The notes: a model not told the origin generated them from the sequence alone. A stretch of DNA of 64,000 nt from Burkholderia anthina (GCF_001547525.1 NZ_CM003768.1:248001-312000); one strand, 5' to 3'. Counted from the first letter of the stretch, positions 48,959 to 60,430 are shown. Numbers and translations: made by a program.

Positions 48959-50470
48959 GTGTCAGCGGCACTGCGTTTTGACAATATCGGCAAGGTATTT
49001 CCCGGCGTGCGCGCACTCGACGGCATTTCGTTCGACGTGCATGCGGGCGAGGTGCATGGCCTGATGGGCGAGAACGGCGCGGGCAAGTCGACGCTGTTGA
49101 AGATTCTCGGCGGCGAATACCAGCCCGACGCGGGCAGCGTGCTGGTCGACGGCCAGCCCGTGCAGTTCGCGAATGCGGCCGCGTCGATCGCGGCCGGCAT
49201 CGCGGTGATTCACCAGGAATTGCAGTACGTGCCCGATTTGACGGTCGCGGAAAACCTGCTGCTCGGCCGCCTGCCGAACGCGTTCGGCTGGGTCAGGAAG
49301 CGCGAGGCGAAGCGTTACGTGCGCGAGCGGCTCGCCGAGATGGGCGTCGATCTCGACCCCGACGCGCGGCTTGGGCGGCTGTCGATCGCGCAGCGGCAGA
49401 TGGTCGAGATCTGCAAGGCGCTGATGCGCAATGCACGCGTGATCGCGCTCGACGAACCGACGAGCTCGCTGTCGCATCGCGAGACGGAAGTGCTGTTCAA
49501 GCTGGTCGACGATCTGCGCGCGCAGGGCCGTGCGCTGATCTACATCTCGCACCGGATGGACGAGATCTACCGGCTGTGCGACGCGTGCACGATCTTCCGC
49601 GACGGGCGCAAGATCGCGTCGCACGAGGCGCTGGCCGACGTGCCGCGCGAGCGGCTCGTCGCCGAGATGGTGGGGCGCGAGATCGCCGACATCTACCATT
49701 ACGCGCCGCGCGCGCTCGGCGACGTGCGGTTTTCCGCCGAAGGCGTCGACGGCCCGGCGCTGCGCGAACCGGCGAGCTTCTCGGTGCGCGCGGGCGAGAT
49801 CGTCGGCTTCTTCGGGCTCGTCGGCGCCGGCCGCAGCGAGCTGATGCGGCTCGTGTACGGCGCGGACCGCCGGCGCGCGGGCGTGCTGACGCTCGACGGC
49901 CAGCGCATCGACGTGAAGCGCACCGGCGACGCGATCCGCCACGGCATCGTGCTGTGCCCGGAGGACCGCAAGGAAGAAGGAATCATCGCGATCGCGTCGG
50001 TCGCGGAGAACATCAACATCAGTTGCCGCCGCCATTCGCTGCGTGCGGGGCTCTTCATCAACGGCAAGACCGAAAGCGAAACGGCCGACCGCTTCATCCA
50101 GCGGCTGAAGATCAAGACGCCGAACCGGCGCCAGAAGATCCGCTTCCTGTCGGGCGGCAACCAGCAGAAGGCGATCCTGTCGCGCTGGCTCGCGGAGCCC
50201 GACCTGAAGGTCGTGATCCTCGACGAGCCGACGCGCGGAATCGACGTCGGCGCGAAGCACGAGATCTACGACGTGATCTACCGGCTCGCGGAGCGCGGCT
50301 GCGCGATCGTGATGGTGTCGTCGGAGCTGCCGGAAGTGCTCGGCGTGTCCGACCGCATCGTCGTGATGCGCGAAGGGCGGATCGCCGGCGAGCTGGCGCG
50401 CGCCGACGCGAACGAGCACGCGGTGCTGAACCTCGCGCTGCCGCAGACGAGCGCGGTCGAGGCGGCCTGA
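48959..50470 (+). CDS. araG: Sugar ABC transporter ATP-binding protein, AraG type
   Basis: 503 aa, GTG start with GGGGAG upstream. Two fused ABC domains are present. The first has Walker [11 protein letters not shown]-loop [18 protein letters not shown] and Walker [14 protein letters not shown]. The second has the degenerate P-loop [16 protein letters not shown], signature [15 protein letters not shown] and Walker [21 protein letters not shown]. This is the standard sugar-importer ATPase (arabinose, galactose, ribose group). Assignment to AraG rests on overall sequence and its partners. Confidence 0.9.
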   Translation: MSAALRFDNIGKVFPGVRALDGISFDVHAGEVHGLMGENGAGKSTLLKILGGEYQPDAGSVLVDGQPVQFANAAASIAAGIAVIHQELQYVPDLTVAENLLLGRLPNAFGWVRKREAKRYVRERLAEMGVDLDPDARLGRLSIAQRQMVEICKALMRNARVIALDEPTSSLSHRETEVLFKLVDDLRAQGRALIYISHRMDEIYRLCDACTIFRDGRKIASHEALADVPRERLVAEMVGREIADIYHYAPRALGDVRFSAEGVDGPALREPASFSVRAGEIVGFFGLVGAGRSELMRLVYGADRRRAGVLTLDGQRIDVKRTGDAIRHGIVLCPEDRKEEGIIAIASVAENINISCRRHSLRAGLFINGKTESETADRFIQRLKIKTPNRRQKIRFLSGGNQQKAILSRWLAEPDLKVVILDEPTRGIDVGAKHEIYDVIYRLAERGCAIVMVSSELPEVLGVSDRIVVMREGRIAGELARADANEHAVLNLALPQTSAVEAA

Positions 50471-50558
50471 CGCGGCCGGCTACGTCCGGACAAGCCCGGG
50501 ACAATCGAATCGAACACGCGCGGCGCGGGCCGCGCGATGCAGGAGCAGGAGACACACC

Positions 50559-51575
50559 ATGCAAGCCAACGAAAACCTTGCCAGCGCCGCCGTGAAGCCG
50601 TCGGCCGACGCGCTGGTTCCGCAGCAGAGCGACCGCCAGAAGTGGTGGCAGCATCTGACCGAATACAGCCTGATCGCGATCTTCGCGGTGATGTTCATCA
50701 CGATGTCGCTGACCGTCGATCACTTCTTCTCGATCGACAACATGCTCGGCCTCGCGCTGTCGATCTCGCAGATCGGCATGGTCGCGTGCACGATGATGTT
50801 CTGTCTCGCGTCGCGCGACTTCGACCTGTCGATCGGCTCGACCGTCGCGTTCTCCGGCGTGCTGTGCGCGATGGTGCTGAACGCGACCGACAACACGTTC
50901 GTCGCGATCGTCGCCGCGGTCGCGGCCGGCGCCGCGATCGGCTTCGTGAACGGCGCGGTGATCGCGTACCTGCGCATCAACGCGCTGATCACGACGCTCG
51001 CGACGATGGAGATCGTGCGCGGGCTCGGCTTCATCGTGTCGAAGGGGCAGGCGGTCGGCGTGTCGTCGGATACGTTCATCGCGCTCGGCGGGCTGTCGAT
51101 GTTCGGCGTGTCGCTGCCGATCTGGGTCACGCTGCTGTGCTTCATCGGGTTCGGCGTGCTGTTGAACCAGACCATCTATGGCCGCAACACGCTCGCGATC
51201 GGCGGCAATCCGGAAGCGTCGCGGCTCGCGGGGATCAACGTCGAACGCACGCGCGTGTACATCTTCCTGATCCAGGGCGCGGTGACGGCGCTCGCGGGCG
51301 TGATCCTCGCGTCGCGCATCACGTCGGGCCAGCCGAACGCCGCGCAAGGCTTCGAGCTGAACGTGATTTCCGCGTGCGTGCTCGGCGGCGTGTCGCTGAT
51401 GGGCGGCCGCGCGACGATCTCGGGCGTCGTGATCGGCGTGCTGATCATGGGCACCGTCGAGAACGTGATGAACCTGCTGAACATCGACGCGTTCTACCAG
51501 TACCTCGTGCGCGGCGCGATCCTGCTCGCGGCCGTGCTGCTCGACCAGTTGAAGAACCGCGGCGTACGCGACTGA
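50559..51575 (+). CDS. araH: Sugar ABC transporter permease, AraH type
   Basis: 338 aa with about eight to ten hydrophobic helices. It starts after a 40-residue cytoplasmic segment. The branched-chain/ribose permease signature is visible in ASRDFDLSIGSTVAFSGVL, RINALITTLATMEIVRGLGF, GNPEASRLAGINVERTRVY and SACVLGGVSLMGGRATI. It forms the membrane pore of the importer with AraG. GGAGACAC precedes the ATG. Confidence 0.9.
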   Translation: MQANENLASAAVKPSADALVPQQSDRQKWWQHLTEYSLIAIFAVMFITMSLTVDHFFSIDNMLGLALSISQIGMVACTMMFCLASRDFDLSIGSTVAFSGVLCAMVLNATDNTFVAIVAAVAAGAAIGFVNGAVIAYLRINALITTLATMEIVRGLGFIVSKGQAVGVSSDTFIALGGLSMFGVSLPIWVTLLCFIGFGVLLNQTIYGRNTLAIGGNPEASRLAGINVERTRVYIFLIQGAVTALAGVILASRITSGQPNAAQGFELNVISACVLGGVSLMGGRATISGVVIGVLIMGTVENVMNLLNIDAFYQYLVRGAILLAAVLLDQLKNRGVRD

Positions 51576-51598
51576 CCGAATCCACGGAGACGACACGC

Positions 51599-52408
51599 AT
51601 GACCATCGACCCATCAGCGCAGGGCACGCACGCGGCGGCGAGCGATGCGCGCTATGCGCGCTACCCGAGCCTCGAGGATCGCGCGGTGCTGATCACGGGC
51701 GGCGCGACCGGCATCGGCGCGTCGTTCGTCGAGCACTTCGCCGAACAGGGCGCGCGCGTCGCGTTCGTCGATCTCGACGCGGCGGCCGGCGCCGCGCTGG
51801 CCGAACGCCTCGCGCACGTGCGCCATGCGCCGCTGTTCCTGTCCTGCGATCTGACCGACATCGACGCGCTGCGCCGGGCGATCGACGCGATCCGTGCGCG
51901 CATCGGCGCGATCGCGGTGCTCGTGAACAACGCGGCGAACGACGCGCGCCATGCGATCGGCGACGTGACGCCGGCGTCGTTCGACGCGGGCATCGCGGTG
52001 AACCTGCGTCACCAGTTCTTCGCCGCGCAGGCGGTGATCGACGACATGAAGCGGCAGGGCGGCGGCTCGATCGTCAATCTCGGCTCGATCAGCTGGATGC
52101 TGAAGAACGGCGGCTATCCCGTCTACGTGATGGCGAAGGCGGCCGTGCAGGGCCTGACGCGCGGCCTCGCGCGCGATCTCGGCCCGTTCGGCATCCGCGT
52201 GAATTCGCTGGTGCCCGGCTGGGTGATGACCGACAAGCAGCGCCGGCTGTGGCTCGACGACGCGGGCCGCGCGGCGATCAAGGCCGGCCAGTGCATCGAC
52301 GCCGAACTGCTGCCGGCCGACCTCGCACGGATGGCGCTGTTTCTCGCGGCCGACGACAGCCGGATGATCACCGCGCAGGACGTGATCGTCGACGGCGGCT
52401 GGGCCTGA
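51599..52408 (+). CDS. Second SDR-family dehydrogenase of the sugar operon
   Basis: 269 aa. The NAD-binding motif ITGGATGIGASFVEHFAE is at about residues 32-49, FVDLD again points to NAD, and NNAAND replaces the usual NNAG. The catalytic YVMAK follows LGSISWML. It ends DVIVDGGWA, a common SDR ending. It resembles sugar 1-dehydrogenases (galactose, fucose or arabinose dehydrogenases of the SDR type). It is 23 nt after araH. Why the operon needs two SDRs is not clear. Confidence 0.85.
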   Translation: MTIDPSAQGTHAAASDARYARYPSLEDRAVLITGGATGIGASFVEHFAEQGARVAFVDLDAAAGAALAERLAHVRHAPLFLSCDLTDIDALRRAIDAIRARIGAIAVLVNNAANDARHAIGDVTPASFDAGIAVNLRHQFFAAQAVIDDMKRQGGGSIVNLGSISWMLKNGGYPVYVMAKAAVQGLTRGLARDLGPFGIRVNSLVPGWVMTDKQRRLWLDDAGRAAIKAGQCIDAELLPADLARMALFLAADDSRMITAQDVIVDGGWA

Positions 52409-52458
52409 CCGTTCGCACCGACCTGCATCGTTTCTTCGACGAAGGAAAGGAGCTCACC

Positions 52459-53520
52459 ATGACCGCCACGTCCTCGCGCGCATCGTCGTCCACCAGCCAG
52501 TCGCGCCGCGCGCGCCTGGCCGCCGCCGCCCAGCCGGTCAGCCCCGGCCCGCAGACGGCCGTGTTCGCGCAGGGCGTCGGCGCCGCGCATGCGGCGGCCG
52601 TCACGCTGTCGAACGCGTCGCTGCGGCTCGACGTGCTGCCGCACCTCGGCGGCGGCATCGCGCGCTTCGACTGGCGCGGCGACAACGGCGCGCTGATGCC
52701 GGTGTTCCGCCGTTGCGAGCACCCGGAGACGGCGACGGACCCGAACGAGCTCGCATGCTACCCGCTGCTGCCGTACTCGAACCGGATCGGCGGCGGGCGC
52801 TTCGAATGCGACGGGCGCAAGGTCGCGGTGCCGCGCAACCGCCGCGACGAGCCGCTGCCGATCCACGGCGACGGCTGGCTCGCGCCGTGGCAGGTGGACG
52901 ATGCGACCGACACGTCGCTGCAACTGTCGCTCGATCGTGCGGCCGGCGCGCCGTATGCGTTCCACGCGATCCAGTCGTTCGAACTCGACGACGCGACGCT
53001 GTCGATCGCGCTGACGATCGAGAACGCCGGGCGCGCGCGGCTGCCGTTCGGGCTCGGCGTGCATCCGTTCCTCGTGCGCGATACGGAGACCGAGCTGGCC
53101 GCGGCGGCGGGCGGCCTGTGGCTGTCGGGCGCCGATTTCCTGCCGGTGCGGCACGTCAGCGTGCCGCCGGCCTGGCAGTTCGGCGTCGCGTATCCGCTGC
53201 CGGCCACGCTCGTCAATCACGCGTTCACCGGCTGGGGCGGCCACGCGACGGTGAGCTGGCCGCGCCGCCGGCTGTCGCTGACCGTCGCGGCCGACGCCGA
53301 CGCGTACGTGCTCTATACGCCGCCGGGCGAGGATTTCTTCTGCTTCGAGCCGGTCGATCATCCGATCAATGCGGTGAACCTGCCGGGCGGCGCGGCCGCG
53401 CACGGGATGACGCTGCTCGCGCCCGGCGAGCGGCTCACGCGGCGCTTCGCGTTCACGGTCGAGCGCGCCGATGCGCGCGGCAATGGCGCGACACGCGAGG
53501 CAGCGCGGCGACGCGGGTAA
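52459..53520 (+). CDS. Aldose 1-epimerase (mutarotase)-like protein
   Basis: 353 aa, with AAAGGAG 6 nt before the ATG. The GalM-type beta-sandwich begins near residue 45 (SNASLRLDVLPHLGGGIARF). The catalytic histidine candidates are in LPIHGDGWL and GVHPFLVRD, and the catalytic glutamate is in FFCFEPVDHPINAV. It interconverts alpha and beta anomers of the imported sugar. The first 40 residues are a Ser/Ala-rich extension not seen in GalM, and no signal peptide is clear. It ends the sugar operon. Confidence 0.86.
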   Translation: MTATSSRASSSTSQSRRARLAAAAQPVSPGPQTAVFAQGVGAAHAAAVTLSNASLRLDVLPHLGGGIARFDWRGDNGALMPVFRRCEHPETATDPNELACYPLLPYSNRIGGGRFECDGRKVAVPRNRRDEPLPIHGDGWLAPWQVDDATDTSLQLSLDRAAGAPYAFHAIQSFELDDATLSIALTIENAGRARLPFGLGVHPFLVRDTETELAAAAGGLWLSGADFLPVRHVSVPPAWQFGVAYPLPATLVNHAFTGWGGHATVSWPRRRLSLTVAADADAYVLYTPPGEDFFCFEPVDHPINAVNLPGGAAAHGMTLLAPGERLTRRFAFTVERADARGNGATREAARRRG

Positions 53521-53559
53521 AATACGCGGTCTACCAACGGTTTGCCGCGAGTATCCGCC

Positions 53560-54387
53560 ATGTCTTCCCCGCTTACTTTCATCGAATCGCTGCGCGCCGC
53601 GTGGCAGCGCACGAATTCGCTGCTGTGCGTCGGCCTCGATCCCGAGCCGTCGCGCTTTCCCGTGCAGTTCGACGGCCAGCCCGACGCGATCTTCGAATTC
53701 TGCCGGCAGATCGTCGACGCGACCGCGCCGTATGCGAGCGCGTTCAAGCCGCAGATCGCGTACTTCGCCGCGCATCGCGCGGAAGACCAGCTCGAGCGGC
53801 TGATCGCGCACATCCATCTCCAGCATCCGGGCCTGCCGGTGATCCTCGACGCGAAGCGCGGCGACATCGGCAGCACGGCCGAGCAGTACGCGCGCGAGGC
53901 GTTCGAGCGCTATCGCGCGGACGCCGTCACGGTGAACCCGTACATGGGCTACGACTCGGTCGAGCCGTACTTCGAGCATGAAGGCAAGGGCGTGATCGTG
54001 CTGTGCCGCACGTCGAACCCGGGCGGCTCGGACCTGCAGTTCCTCGATACGAACGGGCGGCCGCTGTATCAGGTCGTCGCCGATCTCGCGGCGAACAAGT
54101 GGAACGCGAAGAACGGCCAGCTCGGCCTCGTGGTGGGCGCGACGTTCCCGAAGGAAATCGAGATCGTGCGCGGGATCGTCGGCGACATGCCGCTCCTGAT
54201 CCCCGGCATCGGCGCGCAGGGCGGCGACGTGCAGGCGACCGTCAACGCGGGCCGCACGGCCGACGGCACCGGGATGATGATCAACTCGTCGCGCGCGATC
54301 CTGTATGCGAGCAAGGGCGAGGATTTCGCCGAAGCCGCGGCGCTCGCCGCGCGGAAGACGCGCGACACGATCAACGCGCATCGCTGA
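53560..54387 (+). CDS. pyrF: Orotidine 5'-phosphate decarboxylase (type 2)
   Basis: 275 aa from the ATG at 53560; a TTG 18 nt upstream is a weaker alternative. The catalytic tetrad lies in [40 protein letters not shown] and [15 protein letters not shown] are typical of the longer type 2 enzyme. It makes UMP from OMP in pyrimidine synthesis. It follows the sugar operon by 39 nt, but its function is unrelated. Confidence 0.95.
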   Translation: MSSPLTFIESLRAAWQRTNSLLCVGLDPEPSRFPVQFDGQPDAIFEFCRQIVDATAPYASAFKPQIAYFAAHRAEDQLERLIAHIHLQHPGLPVILDAKRGDIGSTAEQYAREAFERYRADAVTVNPYMGYDSVEPYFEHEGKGVIVLCRTSNPGGSDLQFLDTNGRPLYQVVADLAANKWNAKNGQLGLVVGATFPKEIEIVRGIVGDMPLLIPGIGAQGGDVQATVNAGRTADGTGMMINSSRAILYASKGEDFAEAAALAARKTRDTINAHR

Positions 54388-54393
54388 AATACC

Positions 54394-54415
54394 GGCCGCC
54401 CGGTCGGGCGGCCTT
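54394..54415 (+). terminator. Terminator-like hairpin after pyrF
   Basis: GGCCGCCC (54394-54401) pairs with GGGCGGCC (54406-54413), 4-nt loop, followed by only two T. It starts 7 nt after the pyrF stop. Confidence 0.55.
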
Positions 54416-54585
54416 CGACCGCCGCGCCCGCGTTCGCGGGCCGCGCGCCTTCATCGTGTATTCGCCGTCCTGGCGCACGCGAACAATTTCCCGTCGCTTC
54501 CGTATTGCACGTGCGCAATTTAGTCGCGCCATGCTGCCGTTTGTCACCGATCCGTCACGAAAATGTCAAGAAAAGGAGCGACGCC

Positions 54586-55644
54586 ATGCCCAAGCTGTCC
54601 CGCCGTCTTCTGAGCGCGTTCGCCGCGTCGCTGTGCATGACGTTCGCCCATGCGGCGGACCTGTCGCACTGGCCCGCCGACAGCGCGAAGGCGTTGAACG
54701 CGATGATCGCCGCACACGCGAACCGGGGCGACTACGCGGTGTTCGACGCCGACAACACGACCTACCGCTACGACCTCGAGGAATCGCTGCTGCCGTATCT
54801 CGAGAACCACGGCGTGCTGACGCGCGACTCGCTCGACCCGTCGCTCAAGCTGATCCCGTTCAAGGATTCCGCGGACTACAAGGAATCGCTGACGAGCTAC
54901 TACTACCGGCTGTGCGAGATCGACGATCTGGTCTGCTATCCGTGGATCGCGCAGGCGTTCGCCGGGCAGTCGCTCGCCAGCCTGAAGCGCCACGTCGACG
55001 CGATGCTCGCCGACGGCAAGCCGATCCCGATCCGCTACTGGCAGGGCGACAAGGTGGTCGACGGCACGGTGAATCCGCCGCGCTTCTTCCGCGGGATGCA
55101 GGAGCTGTACAACGCGCTGCGCGAGAACGGCATCGACGTCTACGTGATGACGGCCGCGCACGAGGAACTCGCGCGGCTCGTGCTGTCCGACCCGAAGTAC
55201 GGCTACAACGTGAAGCCGCAGAACGTGATCGGCGTGACGACGCTGCTGCGCGACCCGGCCACCGGCGCGCTGACCACGTCGCGGCTGCAGATCAAGGCCG
55301 GCAAATACGACGAGGCCGCGAACCGCAACCTCGTGATCACGCCGTTCCTGATGAACCCGATGACGTGGTACGAAGGCAAGCTCGGCTCGATCGTCGGCTG
55401 GATCGACCAGTGGAAGAAGCCGGTGCTCGTCGCGGGCGACACGCCGAGCTCCGACGGCTACATGCTGCTGAACGCGACCGACGTCGCGCGCGGCGGCGTG
55501 CGCGTGTGGGTCAACAAGAAGGACAAGCAGATGGCGCAGATCCGCGCGTGGTCGGACGAATCGGCCGCGAAGCAGAAGGCGCTCGGCCTGCCGGTGACGG
55601 CGGACAAGAACTGGATCGTCGTGAAGCCCGACGCGATCCAATAA
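54586..55644 (+). CDS. Secreted HAD-superfamily phosphatase, phosphorylcholine-phosphatase-like
   Basis: 352 aa from the ATG at 54586 with AAAAGGAG upstream. A signal peptide (MPKLSRRLLSAFAASLCMTFAHA) directs it to the periplasm. HAD motif I is FDADNTTYRYDLEESLL at about residue 48, motif II is VYVMTAAHEE, and motif IV may be VLVAGDTPSSDGYML. The D-x-D-N-T-T-Y form recalls Pseudomonas phosphorylcholine phosphatase PchP. Choline-phosphate hydrolysis is therefore a plausible role, not a shown one. It converges with pncC. Confidence 0.8.
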   Translation: MPKLSRRLLSAFAASLCMTFAHAADLSHWPADSAKALNAMIAAHANRGDYAVFDADNTTYRYDLEESLLPYLENHGVLTRDSLDPSLKLIPFKDSADYKESLTSYYYRLCEIDDLVCYPWIAQAFAGQSLASLKRHVDAMLADGKPIPIRYWQGDKVVDGTVNPPRFFRGMQELYNALRENGIDVYVMTAAHEELARLVLSDPKYGYNVKPQNVIGVTTLLRDPATGALTTSRLQIKAGKYDEAANRNLVITPFLMNPMTWYEGKLGSIVGWIDQWKKPVLVAGDTPSSDGYMLLNATDVARGGVRVWVNKKDKQMAQIRAWSDESAAKQKALGLPVTADKNWIVVKPDAIQ

Positions 55645-55677
55645 GCGGGCGCGGCGCGCCACGCGCGCCCGGGCCGC

Positions 55678-56178
55678 TCAGCCTTCGTGTTCGTCGAGCA
55701 GCTTCAGCAGCCCGCGCAGCGCATGCGCGGCCGCCTGCGTGCGGATCTGTTCGCGGTCGCCCTTGAACACGCGCGTCTCGACGTCGGTATGCAGCCGGTT
55801 GCTCCAGCCGAACGACACGGTGCCGACCGGCTTCTTCTCGCTGCCGCCGGCCGGGCCCGCGATGCCGGTGACGGACAGCGCGACCTGCGCGCGGCTGTTG
55901 CGCAGCGCGCCTTCGGCCATCGCGCGCGCGACGGGCTCGCTGACGGCGCCGTGCTTGTCGATCAGGTCGGGCGGCACGCCGATCATCTCGATCTTGGCCT
56001 GGTTCGAGTACGTGACGAAGCCGCGCTCGAACCACTGGCTGCTGCCGGAAATGTCGGTGATCGCCGTGGCGATCATCCCGCCGGTGCAGGATTCGGCGGT
56101 GGCGAGCGTGAGGTGCTCGTCACGCAGCTTGTTGCCTGCGCGGATCGCAAGCTGATGGACGACTGAATCGGTTGGCAT
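55678..56178 (-). CDS. pncC: Nicotinamide-nucleotide amidase (CinA C-terminal domain protein)
   Basis: 166 aa, a stand-alone CinA C-terminal domain. TLATAESCTGGMIATAITDI with the catalytic serine, FVTYSNQAKIEMIGV, HGAVSEPVARAMAEGAL and VTGIAGPAGGSEKKPVGTV are all family motifs. It deamidates NMN to nicotinate mononucleotide in the cytoplasm. It is last in the thiL-pgpA-pncC unit, 31 nt after pgpA. Confidence 0.93.
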   Translation of the reverse strand: MPTDSVVHQLAIRAGNKLRDEHLTLATAESCTGGMIATAITDISGSSQWFERGFVTYSNQAKIEMIGVPPDLIDKHGAVSEPVARAMAEGALRNSRAQVALSVTGIAGPAGGSEKKPVGTVSFGWSNRLHTDVETRVFKGDREQIRTQAAAHALRGLLKLLDEHEG

Positions 56179-56209
56179 GCGCGTCGGGAAACGGGAGTCG
56201 GGAAATCGG

Positions 56210-56755
56210 TCAGCCGGCGACGGAGCGCCACAGCGCGATCACGAGCAGCGTCATGAACGCGGCGACGAGGTCGTCGGCCATGATGCCGAGCCCGCCCTTC
56301 AGGCGGCGGTCGAAGTAGCGGATCGGCGGCGGCTTGAGCATGTCGAAGAAGCGGAACGCGACGAACGCCCACAGTTGGCCGACGAAGGTCGCGGGCGTGA
56401 CGAACAGCATCACGAGCCAGATCGCGACGATCTCGTCCCAGACGACGGCGCCCGGATCGGACACGCCGGCCCGCTTCGCGGTGAAACCGGTGATCCACGT
56501 GCCGGCCGCGAAGCCGACGGCGATCAGCGCCCACCATTCGGGCACCGTCAGGTAGCGATTGAGCACGACGAACGTGAGCCAGCCGAACAGCGAGCCGAAC
56601 GTGCCGGGCATGATCGGCGCGAGCCCGCTGCCGAAGCCGAGCGACACGATATGCGCGGGGTGCGACAGCATGAAGCGGGCCGTCACGCGTGTCGGCGCGG
56701 GCCGCGCGGCGCCGGACTCGGCCGCGGCGTGCGCGGGCGTCGGATCAGTCTGCAT
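56210..56755 (-). CDS. pgpA: Phosphatidylglycerophosphatase A
   Basis: 181 aa. After a 30-residue soluble start come several hydrophobic segments. LGFGSGLAPIMPGTFGSLFGW, DEIVAIWLVMLF and FDMLKPPPIRYFDRRLKGG with GIMADDLVAAF are the PgpA signature positions. It dephosphorylates phosphatidylglycerol phosphate in the inner membrane. Its start overlaps the end of thiL by 11 nt, the conserved thiL-pgpA arrangement. Confidence 0.93.
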   Translation of the reverse strand: MQTDPTPAHAAAESGAARPAPTRVTARFMLSHPAHIVSLGFGSGLAPIMPGTFGSLFGWLTFVVLNRYLTVPEWWALIAVGFAAGTWITGFTAKRAGVSDPGAVVWDEIVAIWLVMLFVTPATFVGQLWAFVAFRFFDMLKPPPIRYFDRRLKGGLGIMADDLVAAFMTLLVIALWRSVAG

Positions 56756-57743
56756 GGAAGTGGTCGAAGCCGTGCAACGTGAGAGCGAGGGGCGCGCCGG
56801 CGGCGTCGCGCCACGCGATGGCGGGCTGCGCCGAAGGCGCGGACAACGCGCGTATTGTACCGATTCGCGTGACCGGCACGCCGGCCGCGGCGCCGGCCGC
56901 TTCGACCGCCGCGCGGGCCGCGACGGGCGCCGTGAAGCACAGTTCGTAATCGTCGCCGCCCGCCAGCGTGCAGCGGCGCTGCACGTCGGCCGGCAGCGTC
57001 GCGAGCGCGGCCGAGCGCGGCACCGCGTCGGCGTCGATCTCGGCGCGCACGTTCGAGCGCGTCAGGATGTGCTGGAGATCGCCGGCGAGGCCGTCCGACA
57101 GGTCGAGCGCCGCGTGCGCGACGCCCGCGAGCGCCAGGCCGAGCGCGACGCGCGGTTCGGGCCGCTCGAGCGCGCGCCGGAACGCGGCGGCTTCATGCGC
57201 GCCGGCCGTCCATTCGCCGCGGGCGACGCCGAGCCCCGCGCGCGCATCGCCGAGCGTGCCGGACACCCACACGTCGTCGCCGTCGCGCGCGGCATCGCGC
57301 CGCAGCGCCGCGTCGGGCGCGACTTCGCCGAACACGGTCACGCACAGGTTCAGTGGCCCGCTCGTCGTGTCGCCGCCGATCAGCTCGCAGCCGTATCGGT
57401 CGGCCAGCGCGAACAGCCCGTTGCTGAACGCTTCGAGCCACCCCGCGTCGGCGCGCGGCAGCGCGCACGCGAGCGTGAACGCGCGCGGCTCGGCGCCCAT
57501 CGCCGCGAGATCCGACAAATTGACCGCGAGCGCCTTGTGGCCGAGCGCATCGGGCGCGACATCGGGAAAGAAGTGGCGGCCTTCCACCAGCATGTCCGTC
57601 GAAATGGCCAGCAATTTCCCGGATCGGGGCGCAATCAGCGCGCAATCGTCGCCGATGCCGAGCGTCGACGCGCGGGCGCCCCGGGCGGCGCGGCGCGTGA
57701 AGAAGCGTTCGATCAGCGAAAACTCGGAGAGGGCGGCTGGCAC
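56745..57743 (-). CDS. thiL: Thiamine-monophosphate kinase
   Basis: 332 aa, starting MPAALSEFSLIERFF. An AIR-synthetase-like fold with GIGDDCALIAP, AISTDMLVEGRHF, GHKALAVNLSDLAAMGAEP and LIGGDTTSG at the ATP and magnesium sites. ALDLSDGLAGDLQHIL lies in the second half. It phosphorylates thiamine monophosphate to the diphosphate. It is divergent from maeB with 176 nt between. Confidence 0.95.
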   Translation of the reverse strand: MPAALSEFSLIERFFTRRAARGARASTLGIGDDCALIAPRSGKLLAISTDMLVEGRHFFPDVAPDALGHKALAVNLSDLAAMGAEPRAFTLACALPRADAGWLEAFSNGLFALADRYGCELIGGDTTSGPLNLCVTVFGEVAPDAALRRDAARDGDDVWVSGTLGDARAGLGVARGEWTAGAHEAAAFRRALERPEPRVALGLALAGVAHAALDLSDGLAGDLQHILTRSNVRAEIDADAVPRSAALATLPADVQRRCTLAGGDDYELCFTAPVAARAAVEAAGAAAGVPVTRIGTIRALSAPSAQPAIAWRDAAGAPLALTLHGFDHFHAD

Positions 57744-57919
57744 GGCGGGCGGTCCGAAACGGTTGAAGGAACGGCATTGTACGAGGCGGGCGGCGGCGCG
57801 CCTGTACCATCCAGTTCATTTTTGTCGCGACTGTCGCACCCGAATCGCCGGTCTGGCGGCCGGTGATTGGCGCTACAATGCCGTCGAACAGTTATTCTAA
57901 TCCGCCCGTCACGAGACAC

Positions 57920-60220
<2,301 letters not shown>

Positions 60221-60284
60221 GCCGACACGAACGCGCGGCGCCGGTCGAACCGGGGCCGCGCGCCGGGCGAAATTGTAAACAAAG

Positions 60285-60420
60285 GCAAAAAGAGGCGTGC
60301 CCGCAAGGGGCACGCCGCGGGCAGGGCGCAACCGCGCTTCCCATAAGCAACAGCAGCATCTTTCCACTCCGGGTAGCGAGTGTGGCAAGGAGGCAGGTCT
60401 TGCCATACGAAAGATGCCGC
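60285..60420 (-). ncRNA. Putative intergenic small RNA
   Basis: On the minus strand a -10-like TAAAAT (60425-60430) is followed, about 7 nt later, by a closed fold. An outer 9-bp stem (60356-60364 with 60409-60417) encloses two hairpins: 7 bp (60383-60389 with 60399-60405, loop ACCTGCCTC) and 5 bp (60365-60369 with 60378-60382, loop GCTACCCG). A 4-bp hairpin (60326-60329 with 60334-60337) comes next, then a terminator. The length would be about 135 nt. None of the three minus-strand frames closes before the terminator, and both flanking genes are on the other strand, so it is not a small gene or a leader. I recognise no known RNA family. Confidence 0.6.
60286..60316 (-). terminator. Rho-independent terminator of the putative small RNA
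   Basis: GGCGTGCCC (60294-60302) pairs perfectly with GGGCACGCC (60308-60316), loop of 5 nt. On the minus strand the tail reads TCTTTTTG. On the plus strand no T run follows, so its direction is clear. Confidence 0.78.
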
Positions 60421-60424
60421 ACGC

Positions 60425-60430
60425 ATTTTA
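60425..60430 (-). promoter_or_regulatory. -10 box of the putative small RNA
   Basis: TAAAAT on the minus strand, within TAGGATAAAATG, 7-8 nt before the outer stem. At 16 bp spacing the -35 would be ACTACA, a poor match. The A/T-rich stretch is in clear contrast to its surroundings. Confidence 0.45.

Noticed and set aside
60290..60316. Terminator for maeB
   Set aside because: The T run lies on the minus strand side only; on the plus strand the stem is followed by GCGGGCAGG. The hairpin at 60232-60262 is a better candidate for maeB.
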